Shown in pieces: positions 14,451 to 21,732 of a stretch of DNA of 23,955 nucleotides; position 1 is the first letter of the stretch; each line of letters starts with the position of its first letter. The stretch covers positions 1 through 23,955 of the forward strand of contig JADGIG010000074.1 of assembly GCA_018985235.1 (NCBI GenBank), given 5' to 3'. The notes beneath the pieces were generated by a model. The model did not search any database. It saw only the letters and a program-made list of their open reading frames with translations, and was not told the DNA's origin. A program made the translations under genes and the position numbers. The stretch is from Sanchytrium tribonematis. Its lineage: Eukaryota; Sanchytriomycota; Sanchytriomycetes; Sanchytriales; Sanchytriaceae.

Positions 14451-16389
14451 AAAATGTCTCTATAGATTCAAAATGATCATAAATCAAATCTGCTAATTCA
14501 AACAAAGACTCTTCTTGCTGCATTAAAATGGCTTTAGTATCTAATTTTTGAGTTTTAATGCCTATTTCATTCATATAATTCAATATAATCATGAAATTAT
14601 TACGAATTTGTAATTTATATTTTGCATTTTTGTAATAACTATTTTGATATCTAGGAGGCAATTCGGATTGACTTAATTCTTGTAAAAGATATAATAATGC
14701 ATTATTATCTAATAATTCACTTAAATCTTTGATAATAACACCATGGATACTCGTATATTTGTTGATAAATGATAAATAAGGACGTTGTTGATTTGAAGTA
14801 ACTTTTAATTCGTTAAATTCATATCTTTTGTCACTCGGTATGGAATAATGGTTGATGATTTCATTGACAGTGTTGGATTCTAATGATCTATCACTGGAAG
14901 CATCAGAATTCTCAGATTCACTTTCAGATTCACTAGAATTGCTTTCAGAATCACTGGAATCGTGTTTCGAATCTATTTGCCGAGTCGGCAAAGTGGGCGT
15001 GGGAAATGGCGATGGTTGTTTGATTTGAGTGCCCTGTAATGCATCATCAACAGTTTTAACAACTTGAACTGGTTTGAGGACATCTGTATCGAAAATAGTG
15101 TATTTTAACAAGGCAGATTTCCAAATTAGAAATGTATTGTGTTTTTCAAATAGAATCACATATTCATCAGATTGATCTAATATCTTGAGATAATAATGAT
15201 TTAAAGTAATATTCACTTCTTCTATTTTGACGAGTGGGTTTAATCTGATGTGGAATTTGGAAATATCATTTGCAAAAATGTATAAATGGGATTTCTCAAG
15301 TACAAATAGACGCTTTTTAAATGATTTGATGCCTAGTGTAGTCTCCATTAGTTTGAGATGATCTTGTAAGTCAATATTCTTTAGTTTATCAATTCTGGTG
15401 ATGTCTGGATAAAATTCAATTTGATGCATTGAATTTGGTCTATTTTGAATGGATTCTTCATGTTCATCGGAACTAGATGGTTCTGAATCTTGTATTTCAT
15501 TAGTAGGATCATTAAATGCTTCTGAAAATGAGATGGATTGTTCGCTATTTGTTGGGCTGCGAATTGGGCTATTGGCGGGGCTATTTTCAGCCATATTTGC
15601 ATTTGCCGGAATTTCAATGACTGTTTGTTTATCGTCTGGTTCTGAATCAGAATCATTTGGCTGGATATTCTTGTATTTAGTGACTAATTTGTTGATTTGG
15701 TTGTATATTTGCAATCGTTTTCCGAGTGCAGTCACTCCAATTTCCTTTAAATTATCAATATTCAACTGCAATAAGACATCCCCACTAATCTCATTCTCTC
15801 TGAATTCTTTTTCATAATCAAAATGATGATTTTGAAGCCACTCACAAACTTGATCACATGTCCAATTAGATGGATGTTTTGGCAATTTGAGACTTGATTT
15901 CTTCTTTTTAAAGTTCTTTGGTTTAGAATCCAGCTTCACAGTGTCATTAATAAAAAAAGAATGTTCTTTAGATTCCATGCAATCAATAGAATCCATAGAT
16001 GGCGTCGATTTGATGCTTTTACGTACATTAGATTGTCTAGAAGGTGCTTTAGATACAATTGAATTGGGTCTAGTGGATACAGGTGTCTCTACAGGTGTCG
16101 TAGCTGGTGAATCATCAAAATCTGATTCAATCTTCTTTTTACTTTGTCCTTTTATAATCTGTTCTAATTTGGATTTTGATTTTAATTGCTCTACTCTCTT
16201 TAATCCATCTGTATAATTAACTGGAAATAGCCCTGATTTCCCACTCGTCTTGCCAGTCCACCAGCCATCATTAAATTTCCCATCATCTTCAATTACTAAT
16301 ATTGTCTCATTTCTTCTAAATGATAATTCATCTTTATCTTTTGCTTCATAGTTATACAATGCTTTCACTATAGATGGAATTTGTTGCAT
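14449..16389 (-). CDS. SH3-SAM-PH-CH scaffold protein (Boi-like)
   Basis: A 646-residue multidomain protein. Residues about 7-63 are an SH3 domain (ALYNYEAKDKDELSF, GWWTGK, GLFPVNY). About 172-237 are a SAM domain (WTCDQVCEWLQNH, LGKRLQIYNQI). About 335-426 are a PH domain (FKKRLFVLEKSHLYIF). About 535-640 look like a calponin-homology domain (YLSFINKYTSIHGV, LLDNNALLYLLQ, then a final helix LFELADLIYDHF). Ser/Asp/Glu-rich linkers separate them. SH3-SAM-PH is the order in fungal Boi1/Boi2, which bind Cdc42-pathway proteins and acidic lipids at sites of polar growth; the C-terminal CH-like domain would add an actin link. The CH call is the least certain. Confidence 0.82.
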   Translation of the reverse strand: MQQIPSIVKALYNYEAKDKDELSFRRNETILVIEDDGKFNDGWWTGKTSGKSGLFPVNYTDGLKRVEQLKSKSKLEQIIKGQSKKKIESDFDDSPATTPVETPVSTRPNSIVSKAPSRQSNVRKSIKSTPSMDSIDCMESKEHSFFINDTVKLDSKPKNFKKKKSSLKLPKHPSNWTCDQVCEWLQNHHFDYEKEFRENEISGDVLLQLNIDNLKEIGVTALGKRLQIYNQINKLVTKYKNIQPNDSDSEPDDKQTVIEIPANANMAENSPANSPIRSPTNSEQSISFSEAFNDPTNEIQDSEPSSSDEHEESIQNRPNSMHQIEFYPDITRIDKLKNIDLQDHLKLMETTLGIKSFKKRLFVLEKSHLYIFANDISKFHIRLNPLVKIEEVNITLNHYYLKILDQSDEYVILFEKHNTFLIWKSALLKYTIFDTDVLKPVQVVKTVDDALQGTQIKQPSPFPTPTLPTRQIDSKHDSSDSESNSSESESESENSDASSDRSLESNTVNEIINHYSIPSDKRYEFNELKVTSNQQRPYLSFINKYTSIHGVIIKDLSELLDNNALLYLLQELSQSELPPRYQNSYYKNAKYKLQIRNNFMIILNYMNEIGIKTQKLDTKAILMQQEESLFELADLIYDHFESIETF

Positions 16390-16478
16390 CGTTGGATTCT
16401 TTTTGGAAATAGAGGGTAAGACAAAACAACCCCGTGTGTATTTTAGTACCGTCTAAAACAGCGTGATTTTATATTGTC

Positions 16479-16497
16479 GTACATGTATGACATGTAC
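16479..16497. promoter_or_regulatory. inverted repeat GTACATGT-ATG-ACATGTAC
   Basis: Two perfect 8-base arms (16479-16486 and 16490-16497) with a 3-base spacer. It lies between the divergent scaffold (minus) and secreted-family (plus) genes; a site for a dimeric factor is likely. Confidence 0.45.
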
Positions 16498-16525
16498 TTT
16501 AATGTACTCGACAAATTTAATAGTG

Positions 16526-16566
16526 ATTGGATCCCCAATGATCACATGTTGACACCAATGATCACA
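16526..16566 (+). promoter_or_regulatory. CCAAT cluster: ATTGG-ATCC-CCAAT and repeated CCAATGATCACA
   Basis: ATTGG (16526-16530) and CCAAT (16535-16539) form a short inverted pair. CCAATGATCACA occurs twice, at 16535-16546 and 16555-16566, exactly 20 bases apart (about two helical turns), 60-90 bases before ATG 16626. Related elements occur in the promoters at 3009-3123 and 3779-3895. Confidence 0.45.
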
Positions 16567-16589
16567 AAATAGAGTACAGAATCACAGAA

Positions 16590-16605
16590 GGACTATTTAA
16601 ATGGA
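16590..16605 (+). promoter_or_regulatory. core promoter GGACTATTTAAATGGA
   Basis: TATTTAAA (16594-16601) lies 25-32 bases before ATG 16626. The flanks match GGACTATTTGAATGGA in front of the family genes starting at 2999 and 3768. Confidence 0.55.
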
Positions 16606-16625
16606 CTCATCCCTCCATTACATAA

Positions 16626-17657
16626 ATGCAATTGTATCTATTTGTATTATTAGCTATAGTATCTGCTAGTGACCCTCAACCATGGTTTAAACAAACCGTC
16701 GCTTTTAGCAACAAAGAGTTGACTGCATTGAATTCTGTACAAGAGGAAGTCAGAAATGAATTGATCGAAAATTTGAAAAAACATAGCACTCCACGCACTG
16801 AGGCTGAAAAAAAAGGACTAGCAAAAGCGATTGAAAATATCAAAGGACTAGACTCTGTAGCATTACTGAATGAAGCCAAGATTGTATTGGAAGACACAGA
16901 ACTCTTGGCCCACCTTCAAAAGACAACAGATGCAAATCAAATTTATTTAACTAATCAATTAAAATATCAAAACGCTTTCAAGGCATACGAGGATAAGCTA
17001 CGTACAATTGCAGAAATTGCAGAAACTTCAGATGCTGATTTGATGGAATTAGAAAAAAAGGCAGGAGAGAAAAATCTTGCCAAATTTACTGAGGCAAATA
17101 TTGCATTTGAAACAGAAGTTAATACTATCTATAAAGATATTGCCAAAACAGCTGACGACGAAACAATTAAATTGCTTAAGAGTCATCCAGGTGTTGCAGA
17201 TTTGGTAGGATTAGAAGCAGATGAGGCGCAAAAATTGAAAAATTTGAAGACGCTAGAGGCTCGTTTCAAAGCCAATCAGCTTACACAAGAACAAGCAGCT
17301 CAAGTCAAGTCATTTTTGGAAGCTGACCTCAGTCAAAGAAAATCGTATGCGCTTCTTTTTGAGGAAGTCGGAAATGGATTTAAAAAAGGAACTCAAGCAG
17401 CTGAAAACGTACTGACAAAAGGCACTCAGGGAAAATTTGCATCTGCAATTGAAAGGAACAAGTTTGGTGCATTGGCAGCAGCTGCTATTCTGGGTGCTGG
17501 AATTGGTGCTGTTGCAATGTCTGGAAAGAGAGATACTCCATATGGCATATTGTCAAATGGACAACCAGCTGGTGCAGATAAATCTAGAGTAGAGCAACAA
17601 TCAGGTCAATCAGGACAACAACCATCTACCAATCAATCTGTACCACCAGCTCAATAA
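16626..17657 (+). CDS. secreted or membrane-anchored helical protein (MRLYLFVLLAMVSA family, member C)
   Basis: 343 residues, beginning MQLYLFVLLAIVSASDPQPWF, the same leader as the genes at 2999 and 3768 (minus); PWF right after the leader matches the broken copy (DKPWF). The mature part is long, charged and helical. Residues about 280-299 are a hydrophobic Ala/Gly/Ile segment, followed by GKRD and NGQPAGADKSRV and a Gln/Ser/Pro-rich end. Member A ends in the same way, but lacks the Gln-rich tail. The likely form is an extracellular coil with a C-terminal membrane anchor. Function is unknown. It is over 13 kb from its relatives and on the other strand, yet keeps their promoter elements. Confidence 0.78.
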   Translation: MQLYLFVLLAIVSASDPQPWFKQTVAFSNKELTALNSVQEEVRNELIENLKKHSTPRTEAEKKGLAKAIENIKGLDSVALLNEAKIVLEDTELLAHLQKTTDANQIYLTNQLKYQNAFKAYEDKLRTIAEIAETSDADLMELEKKAGEKNLAKFTEANIAFETEVNTIYKDIAKTADDETIKLLKSHPGVADLVGLEADEAQKLKNLKTLEARFKANQLTQEQAAQVKSFLEADLSQRKSYALLFEEVGNGFKKGTQAAENVLTKGTQGKFASAIERNKFGALAAAAILGAGIGAVAMSGKRDTPYGILSNGQPAGADKSRVEQQSGQSGQQPSTNQSVPPAQ

Positions 17658-17695
17658 ATATTTAGTAAAATCAATAAAATACAAATATTTTTTTT

Positions 17696-17713
17696 CACGT
17701 GTTTTTATCCAAT
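17696..17713 (+). promoter_or_regulatory. E-box CACGTG plus CCAAT box of the ADP/ATP carrier
   Basis: CACGTG at 17696-17701 and CCAAT at 17709-17713, 42-59 bases before ATG 17755. CCAAT boxes commonly bind the HAP/NF-Y complex, which controls respiratory genes in fungi; its role here is inference. Confidence 0.45.
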
Positions 17714-17754
17714 CAGTGATTGTCAATGTGAAATGAATTCTCCCTCAAACACAA

Positions 17755-18721
17755 ATGTCTTCAACTGCTCAAGCTGCTCCTGCAAAGAATAATGACCAAA
17801 CAGTCAAATTCTTTAAAGATTTAGCTATTGGTGGCACTGCTGGTGGTATCTCAAAGACCATAGTAGCCCCAATTGAGAGAGTGAAATTATTATTACAAGT
17901 GCAACACGCATCCACTCAAATTGCAAAAGATCAACAATACAAAGGTATTTTTGATGCTTTTAAAAGAATCCCTGCAGAACAAGGTATGATTTCATTCTGG
18001 AGAGGTAATTTGGCCAATGTGATTCGATATTTCCCAACTCAAGCATTAAATTTCGCATTTAAAGACAAATACAAGCAAATATTCGTCAGACATAAGCCAT
18101 CTGAAGATTTCTGGAAGTTCTTTGCTGGTAATTTGGCATCTGGTGGTGCTGCAGGTGCTACATCTCTCTTATTCGTGTATCCATTGGATTTTGCACGTAC
18201 CCGTTTGGGTGCTGATGTAGGTAAGGGTGCTACTCGTCAATATAATGGATTAGTGGACTGTATCTCCAAAACAGCCAAAAAAGATGGTTTCTTTGGTCTT
18301 TACAGAGGATTTGGTGTTTCTGTCATTGGAATCATCGTCTATAGAGCTGCCTTCTTTGGTGGATATGACACAGCTAAGCACGTCTTTTTAAAAGATCCTA
18401 AAAATGCTCCATTTTGGCAAAATTGGATTATTGCGCAAACTGTGACAACAATGAGTGGATTTGTTTCTTATCCATTTGACACTGTCAGAAGAAGAATGAT
18501 GATGCAAGCAGGTAGAGCTGATGTGCTTTACAAGTCCACCTGGGATTGTTGGATGAAGATTTTAAGCCAAGAAGGTCCAAGTGCATTTTTCAAGGGGTAT
18601 TTCGTATTTATTTAGTGCTTTGAGTAATGTATTGCGTGGTAGTGGTGCTGCATTAGTGTTGGTCATTTATGATGAAATTCAAAAGTTAATGGGATTGGAA
18701 GGAGGCGCAGGAGGAGAATAA
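17755..18721 (+). CDS. AAC: mitochondrial ADP/ATP carrier
   Basis: Two exons, 17755-18596 and 18616-18721, encode 315 residues. Three carrier repeats are clear: [21 protein letters not shown] and [13 protein letters not shown]. The RRRMMM motif is diagnostic of ADP/ATP carriers, which exchange matrix ATP for cytosolic ADP across the inner membrane. The unspliced frame would stop after FFKGYFVFI; removing a 19-base intron restores the universal end of the family ([19 protein letters not shown], then YDEIQKLMG). The last residues are a Gly/Glu-rich GGAGGE. The stop overlaps AATAAA. Sequence conservation makes the function and splice nearly certain. Confidence 0.95.
18597..18615 (+). other. 19-base spliceosomal intron in the ADP/ATP carrier
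   Basis: gtatttcgtatttatttag interrupts a GGT Gly codon after its second base (phase 2) and ends in an in-frame stop if retained. Its removal restores the conserved [12 protein letters not shown] sequence. Its form matches the intron at 23618-23636. Confidence 0.92.
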
Positions 18722-18784
18722 ATGAATTTTATTATTTGATTTACTATTACACATCCATATGTGGTAGAACCAACATGATACTCT

Positions 18785-18844
18785 GCTACTAGTGGACATG
18801 CAACAGCAACAGCAACAGAAAACACCAAATTAAAACAACATTAA
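18785..18844 (+). pseudogene. relic 3' end of a gene related to the one at the right edge
   Basis: A 19-codon frame ATSGHATATATENTKLKQH plus TAA, followed by AATAAA. It matches the C-terminus of the minus-strand gene at 23881-23955 (ATSGHATATGPATGNTKTSRL). The first 28 bases are identical. An in-frame TGA lies three codons upstream and no start is seen, so this looks like a gene remnant or duplicated tail between the ADP/ATP carrier and the next gene. A very small spliced gene cannot be excluded. Confidence 0.5.
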
Positions 18845-18845
18845 A

Positions 18846-18857
18846 AATAAATTTATT
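18846..18857. terminator. palindromic poly(A) site AATAAATTTATT
   Basis: The same 12-base palindrome as at 14439-14450. It lies between the relic gene end (stop 18842-18844) and the stop of the minus-strand gene at 18870. Confidence 0.55.
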
Positions 18858-18869
18858 TCATTTTTCACT

Positions 18870-19710
18870 CTACTGGCTCATTAATTGATAAAACTGACTT
18901 CTTTTTGCATCAGAGACTGTCAAATCATATAGAATATCACTTCTTTGCTTCGAATCTACTTGCAATTTACTAGATAATCTCATTAATCCAATTTGGATCC
19001 ATTTGCAATTTGGCTCTAATTCATTTAATTCTTGCAATTGGGAATATTGGAGGGATAAAGCATCATAAATGGATATATTCTGAATATCTGAGATGCTGAT
19101 CAAGTATAAATAATAAAACCATGCAGATTGATCACGTGGATCAGAGTAAAAACAGGTAGTTATTAATGGAATATCCTGTAATATTAATGGCATTATGTCA
19201 TGAATTGGTTTTAATGCATTTATGATTTTATATCTCCAATGCCACGCAGAATAATTGCTGAAATTTGATTTTATTTGATTTGCTGTAAATTCAAATTCTT
19301 GCAATAAAATGGGAATATTGGAATATAAATCAGGATATTGTTTGATTAATAGTCTTTTACGATAATCCCATACATGAAAATTACGACAATCCTTCTTTAA
19401 ATAGAAATCTATCAATTTAAATTCATTTTGCCAAATATTTTGCAAATCCATTTCATTAATGCACCATAATCTATGATTCCATGTCCAATAACTCTTTGGT
19501 TGAGTGGAAATGACTGTAATTAACCATTTTAATTCCTCATTATAGTCAAATTGGGTGGATTGGATCATCATTCTTCTTTCATTCCATAAAGTATAATTTG
19601 ATTTGTAGTAATAATTGATTATTTTTGAGTGATTTATCTTTTTCATAGTCAATTAATAGTTGATTGTATTCGGCAATGGTCGTAGAGCCATCAAATTGAA
19701 AATGTTGCAT
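18870..19710 (-). CDS. BET4: Rab geranylgeranyltransferase alpha subunit (frame break near 19600)
   Basis: Prenyltransferase-alpha repeats are clear: NYTLWNERR, KSYWTWNHRLW, NFHVWDYRK, NYSAWHWRYK and QSAWFYYLY. With the beta subunit and escort protein, this enzyme attaches geranylgeranyl groups to Rab GTPases in the cytosol. The main frame is closed by a stop upstream of about 19652; ATG 19646 would give only a shortened first repeat. A second frame from ATG 19710 (MQHFQFDGSTTIAEYNQLL...) gives a plausible N-terminus up to QLLLQI and then must shift frame near 19592-19608 to meet NYTLWNERR. No GT occurs between 19579 and 19700 on this strand, so a GT-AG intron there cannot explain it. An indel or sequence error is likely. 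The identity is firm; the 5' structure is not. Confidence 0.82.
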
Positions 19711-19857
19711 TTCTTTCACGGAGAGAAGCGACGATTTTTGCAAATTGGAACAAAGAAACAAGGGCCATATTTCTTTGATTTTCGACTTATTGATTGCTCC
19801 ATAATTCCAAGTCTCTCAAGAATTTGTTTATTAAGGTATTTCAACTTTTTAATCGGA

Positions 19858-20172
19858 TCACGAACAAGTTACTGGTATTTTGTTCTTGGTGTTAAACTTT
19901 AATATCCTTTTTGGTTTGTATTGATCATCTTTCTTTTCCAAGGATACTCTCGTTAAAACATTTTTATCATGTGTGACTTCTAATTTGTGCGAAAATTGAA
20001 ATTTAACCCAATTTTTCTTTTTGATTTGCAACTCATAAACTTGGTCTTCAAACTTATATATGGTGGCGTTTCTCTCACCGATGTTTAATGTAACGTCTAA
20101 TGTCGAGTCACTGTCAGGCGTACAGGTAATGCTCACTTGAATGCCAATTAAAATTGCAATAAAATAAAACAT
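19858..20172 (-). CDS. putative secreted protein, unknown function
   Basis: From ATG 20172 the product is 104 residues; the frame is open 17 codons further up, but MFYFIAILIGIQVSITCTPD is a clean signal peptide. The mature domain looks beta-rich with regular alternation (TLDVTLNIGERNATIYKF, VYELQIKKKNWVKF) and two cysteines, one near each end (ITCTPD and PVTCS), which could pair. A TATTTTAA-type box lies about 30 bases before the ATG, as in the left-end secreted cluster, and AATAAA (19827-19832 complement) lies about 25 bases after the stop. No family is recognised. Confidence 0.62.
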   Translation of the reverse strand: MFYFIAILIGIQVSITCTPDSDSTLDVTLNIGERNATIYKFEDQVYELQIKKKNWVKFQFSHKLEVTHDKNVLTRVSLEKKDDQYKPKRILKFNTKNKIPVTCS

Positions 20173-20329
20173 TATCTGTTGGCGGTATTTGTTTACCTTA
20201 AAATAGTAGATACCCGGGTACATTCATCACATCAGACCTATTTTTAATCACAATGTCACCTATCAGACATTTGTGCGTCATCGAATCCGTCCATTTGGAG
20301 CGTGATACAAAATTCAAGGGTGAAACAGC

Positions 20330-21046
20330 ATGTCAAAAGGGAAGCAGCAAAAAATGTCATTAAATGACTTTCTATCTAATGAGAAATTCGGATCCGTCAG
20401 TAATTGGGCAGATGAAACAGACCAATTCTTACCAACTGTCCCATTAAGTATGCGAGTTCCTGATCATTTGACACTTCATTTCGTGCCAATTGAACATCTG
20501 GAGCCAAATGATATCCAAAATGCATTTCAAGGTGTTAAAAATGTCCGATTTATCAAATCTTTTGCTTATGTTGAATTTCAATCTGAAAATGATTGCTCAA
20601 AAGCATTAGAAAGAGATGGTCAAATGCTTCATAATCATATTTTGAAGATTTCTCCTGCAAAAGAAGGCTACAAAGAAGAAGAGAACAAAAATTGGGGTAG
20701 ATCTCAATGGCAATCTCCTAGTCCGATCCAAAGACCTATCCAAAATCAAAATTGGGACAGATCTACTTGGAATCAAAAACCAATTACGCCAGAGAGACAA
20801 GACAGACCACCTATGGATAGATCTGGTGATCGATTCGGTGATCGACAAATGGATAGATCAACAGACAGACCATCAGATAGACCCATGGATAGATCCCAAT
20901 GGGGGCAACGTCCAGCTGCTCCATTTCGATCTGAAAGACCTGAGCGACCAGAAAGACAAAGATCTTTTGATAGAAATGATTCTTTCCAACCACGACCAGA
21001 AAGACCATCTTCAAAAGCAGATTCAGTGTCATCATGGAGAAAATAA
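20330..21046 (+). CDS. eIF4B-like translation initiation factor with RRM and DR-rich tail
   Basis: 238 residues. The N-terminus, MSLNDFLSNEKFGSVSNWADE, has the conserved eIF4B/Tif3 opening (SLxDFL, FG, WADE). Residues about 45-112 are an RRM: LTLHFVPIEHL, then RFIKSFAYVEF as the RNP1-like strand, then ILKISPAK. The C-terminal half is repetitive and rich in Asp, Arg, Pro and Gln (MDRSGDRFGDRQMDRSTDR), like the DRYG or RDR repeats of eIF4B, which stimulate eIF4A helicase and bind RNA. eIF4H has a similar RRM but lacks this opening. Acts in cytosolic translation. Convergent with the dehydratase gene, 15 bases away. Confidence 0.82.
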   Translation: MSKGKQQKMSLNDFLSNEKFGSVSNWADETDQFLPTVPLSMRVPDHLTLHFVPIEHLEPNDIQNAFQGVKNVRFIKSFAYVEFQSENDCSKALERDGQMLHNHILKISPAKEGYKEEENKNWGRSQWQSPSPIQRPIQNQNWDRSTWNQKPITPERQDRPPMDRSGDRFGDRQMDRSTDRPSDRPMDRSQWGQRPAAPFRSERPERPERQRSFDRNDSFQPRPERPSSKADSVSSWRK

Positions 21047-21061
21047 ATCAAGCATTCAATT

Positions 21062-21670
21062 TTATTCATTTTTAACTGGTTTTATCGTTGCTTTTGGAAA
21101 AAGTACTTTTTTACGTTGTTTGAGCATGTACGAGTACAAAACATACAATCCAGGGACATATAATGCAATGATACTGTAGATTGGAATCTTGGTTTCTTCA
21201 TTTTCAAGCGTGACGAGATATAAAGATACAATTTCCATTGAAACACCAATTGGATATAACACGATGAATCCCGAGTATCTCAACCATTTTAATGAATAGG
21301 GCACTCCAAAATCTTTTAGACAATAAAATGAATATCTAATGATCTCAGCAATGCTCCACGCAGATGTCAAAACAGCAAAACTCCAATGCATTCTAATCAA
21401 CTCGCTACTATAGTAATAATGAGGACCCCACACGATTAATAATCGAGATGCAACTTGCATGAATGTATTGAAGAAACTGGTGCCCAATAATAGTGCATGA
21501 AATGGCTCTAAAATGGCAATAGTTTGCACAATACGCAAATAATCAATGGTGTTAAACGCAAGAGAGAAATAAAACTTGGTTGCTAAATGGCTTGCGACCA
21601 TAGATAGCATATATGACCATAATACCAAATTCACAAAGTTGTAAGTGAAAAAGTAAACGGATGAAAGCAT
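21062..21670 (-). CDS. very-long-chain 3-hydroxyacyl-CoA dehydratase (PHS1/HACD family)
   Basis: A 202-residue, multi-pass membrane protein, close to the usual family length. The family core is well kept: EIIRYSFYCL, LKWLRYSGFIVLYPIGVSME, where Tyr of LYP and Glu of SME are at the spacing of the catalytic Tyr/Glu pair. The end, YMLKQRKKVL, matches the family's MLRQRRKVL, and the C-terminus is lysine-rich, as in ER-retained proteins. It removes water from 3-hydroxyacyl-CoA in very-long-chain fatty acid elongation in the ER, feeding sphingolipids. Its stop is 15 bases from the eIF4B stop, and the LIM-RapGAP starts 62 bases from its ATG on the other strand. Confidence 0.88.
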   Translation of the reverse strand: MLSSVYFFTYNFVNLVLWSYMLSMVASHLATKFYFSLAFNTIDYLRIVQTIAILEPFHALLLGTSFFNTFMQVASRLLIVWGPHYYYSSELIRMHWSFAVLTSAWSIAEIIRYSFYCLKDFGVPYSLKWLRYSGFIVLYPIGVSMEIVSLYLVTLENEETKIPIYSIIALYVPGLYVLYSYMLKQRKKVLFPKATIKPVKNE

Positions 21671-21732
21671 TTGTCAGAAAATATATTTTACATTTTTGAT
21701 GGCGTATTTTCAATCAAGCCACTTTTATTGAC

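Noticed and set aside
15449-15817. 122-residue plus-strand frame opposite the scaffold gene
   Set aside because: It mirrors the Ser/Glu-rich linker and SAM domain of a well-supported gene.
19711-19857. Minus-strand frame with MEQSISRKSKKYGPC between the prenyltransferase and secreted genes
   Set aside because: It lies past the poly(A) signal of the upstream gene and in the likely promoter of the next; short and without family features.
20606-21069. Several frames opposite the eIF4B-like gene
   Set aside because: They are antisense reflections of the Asp/Arg/Pro repeats.
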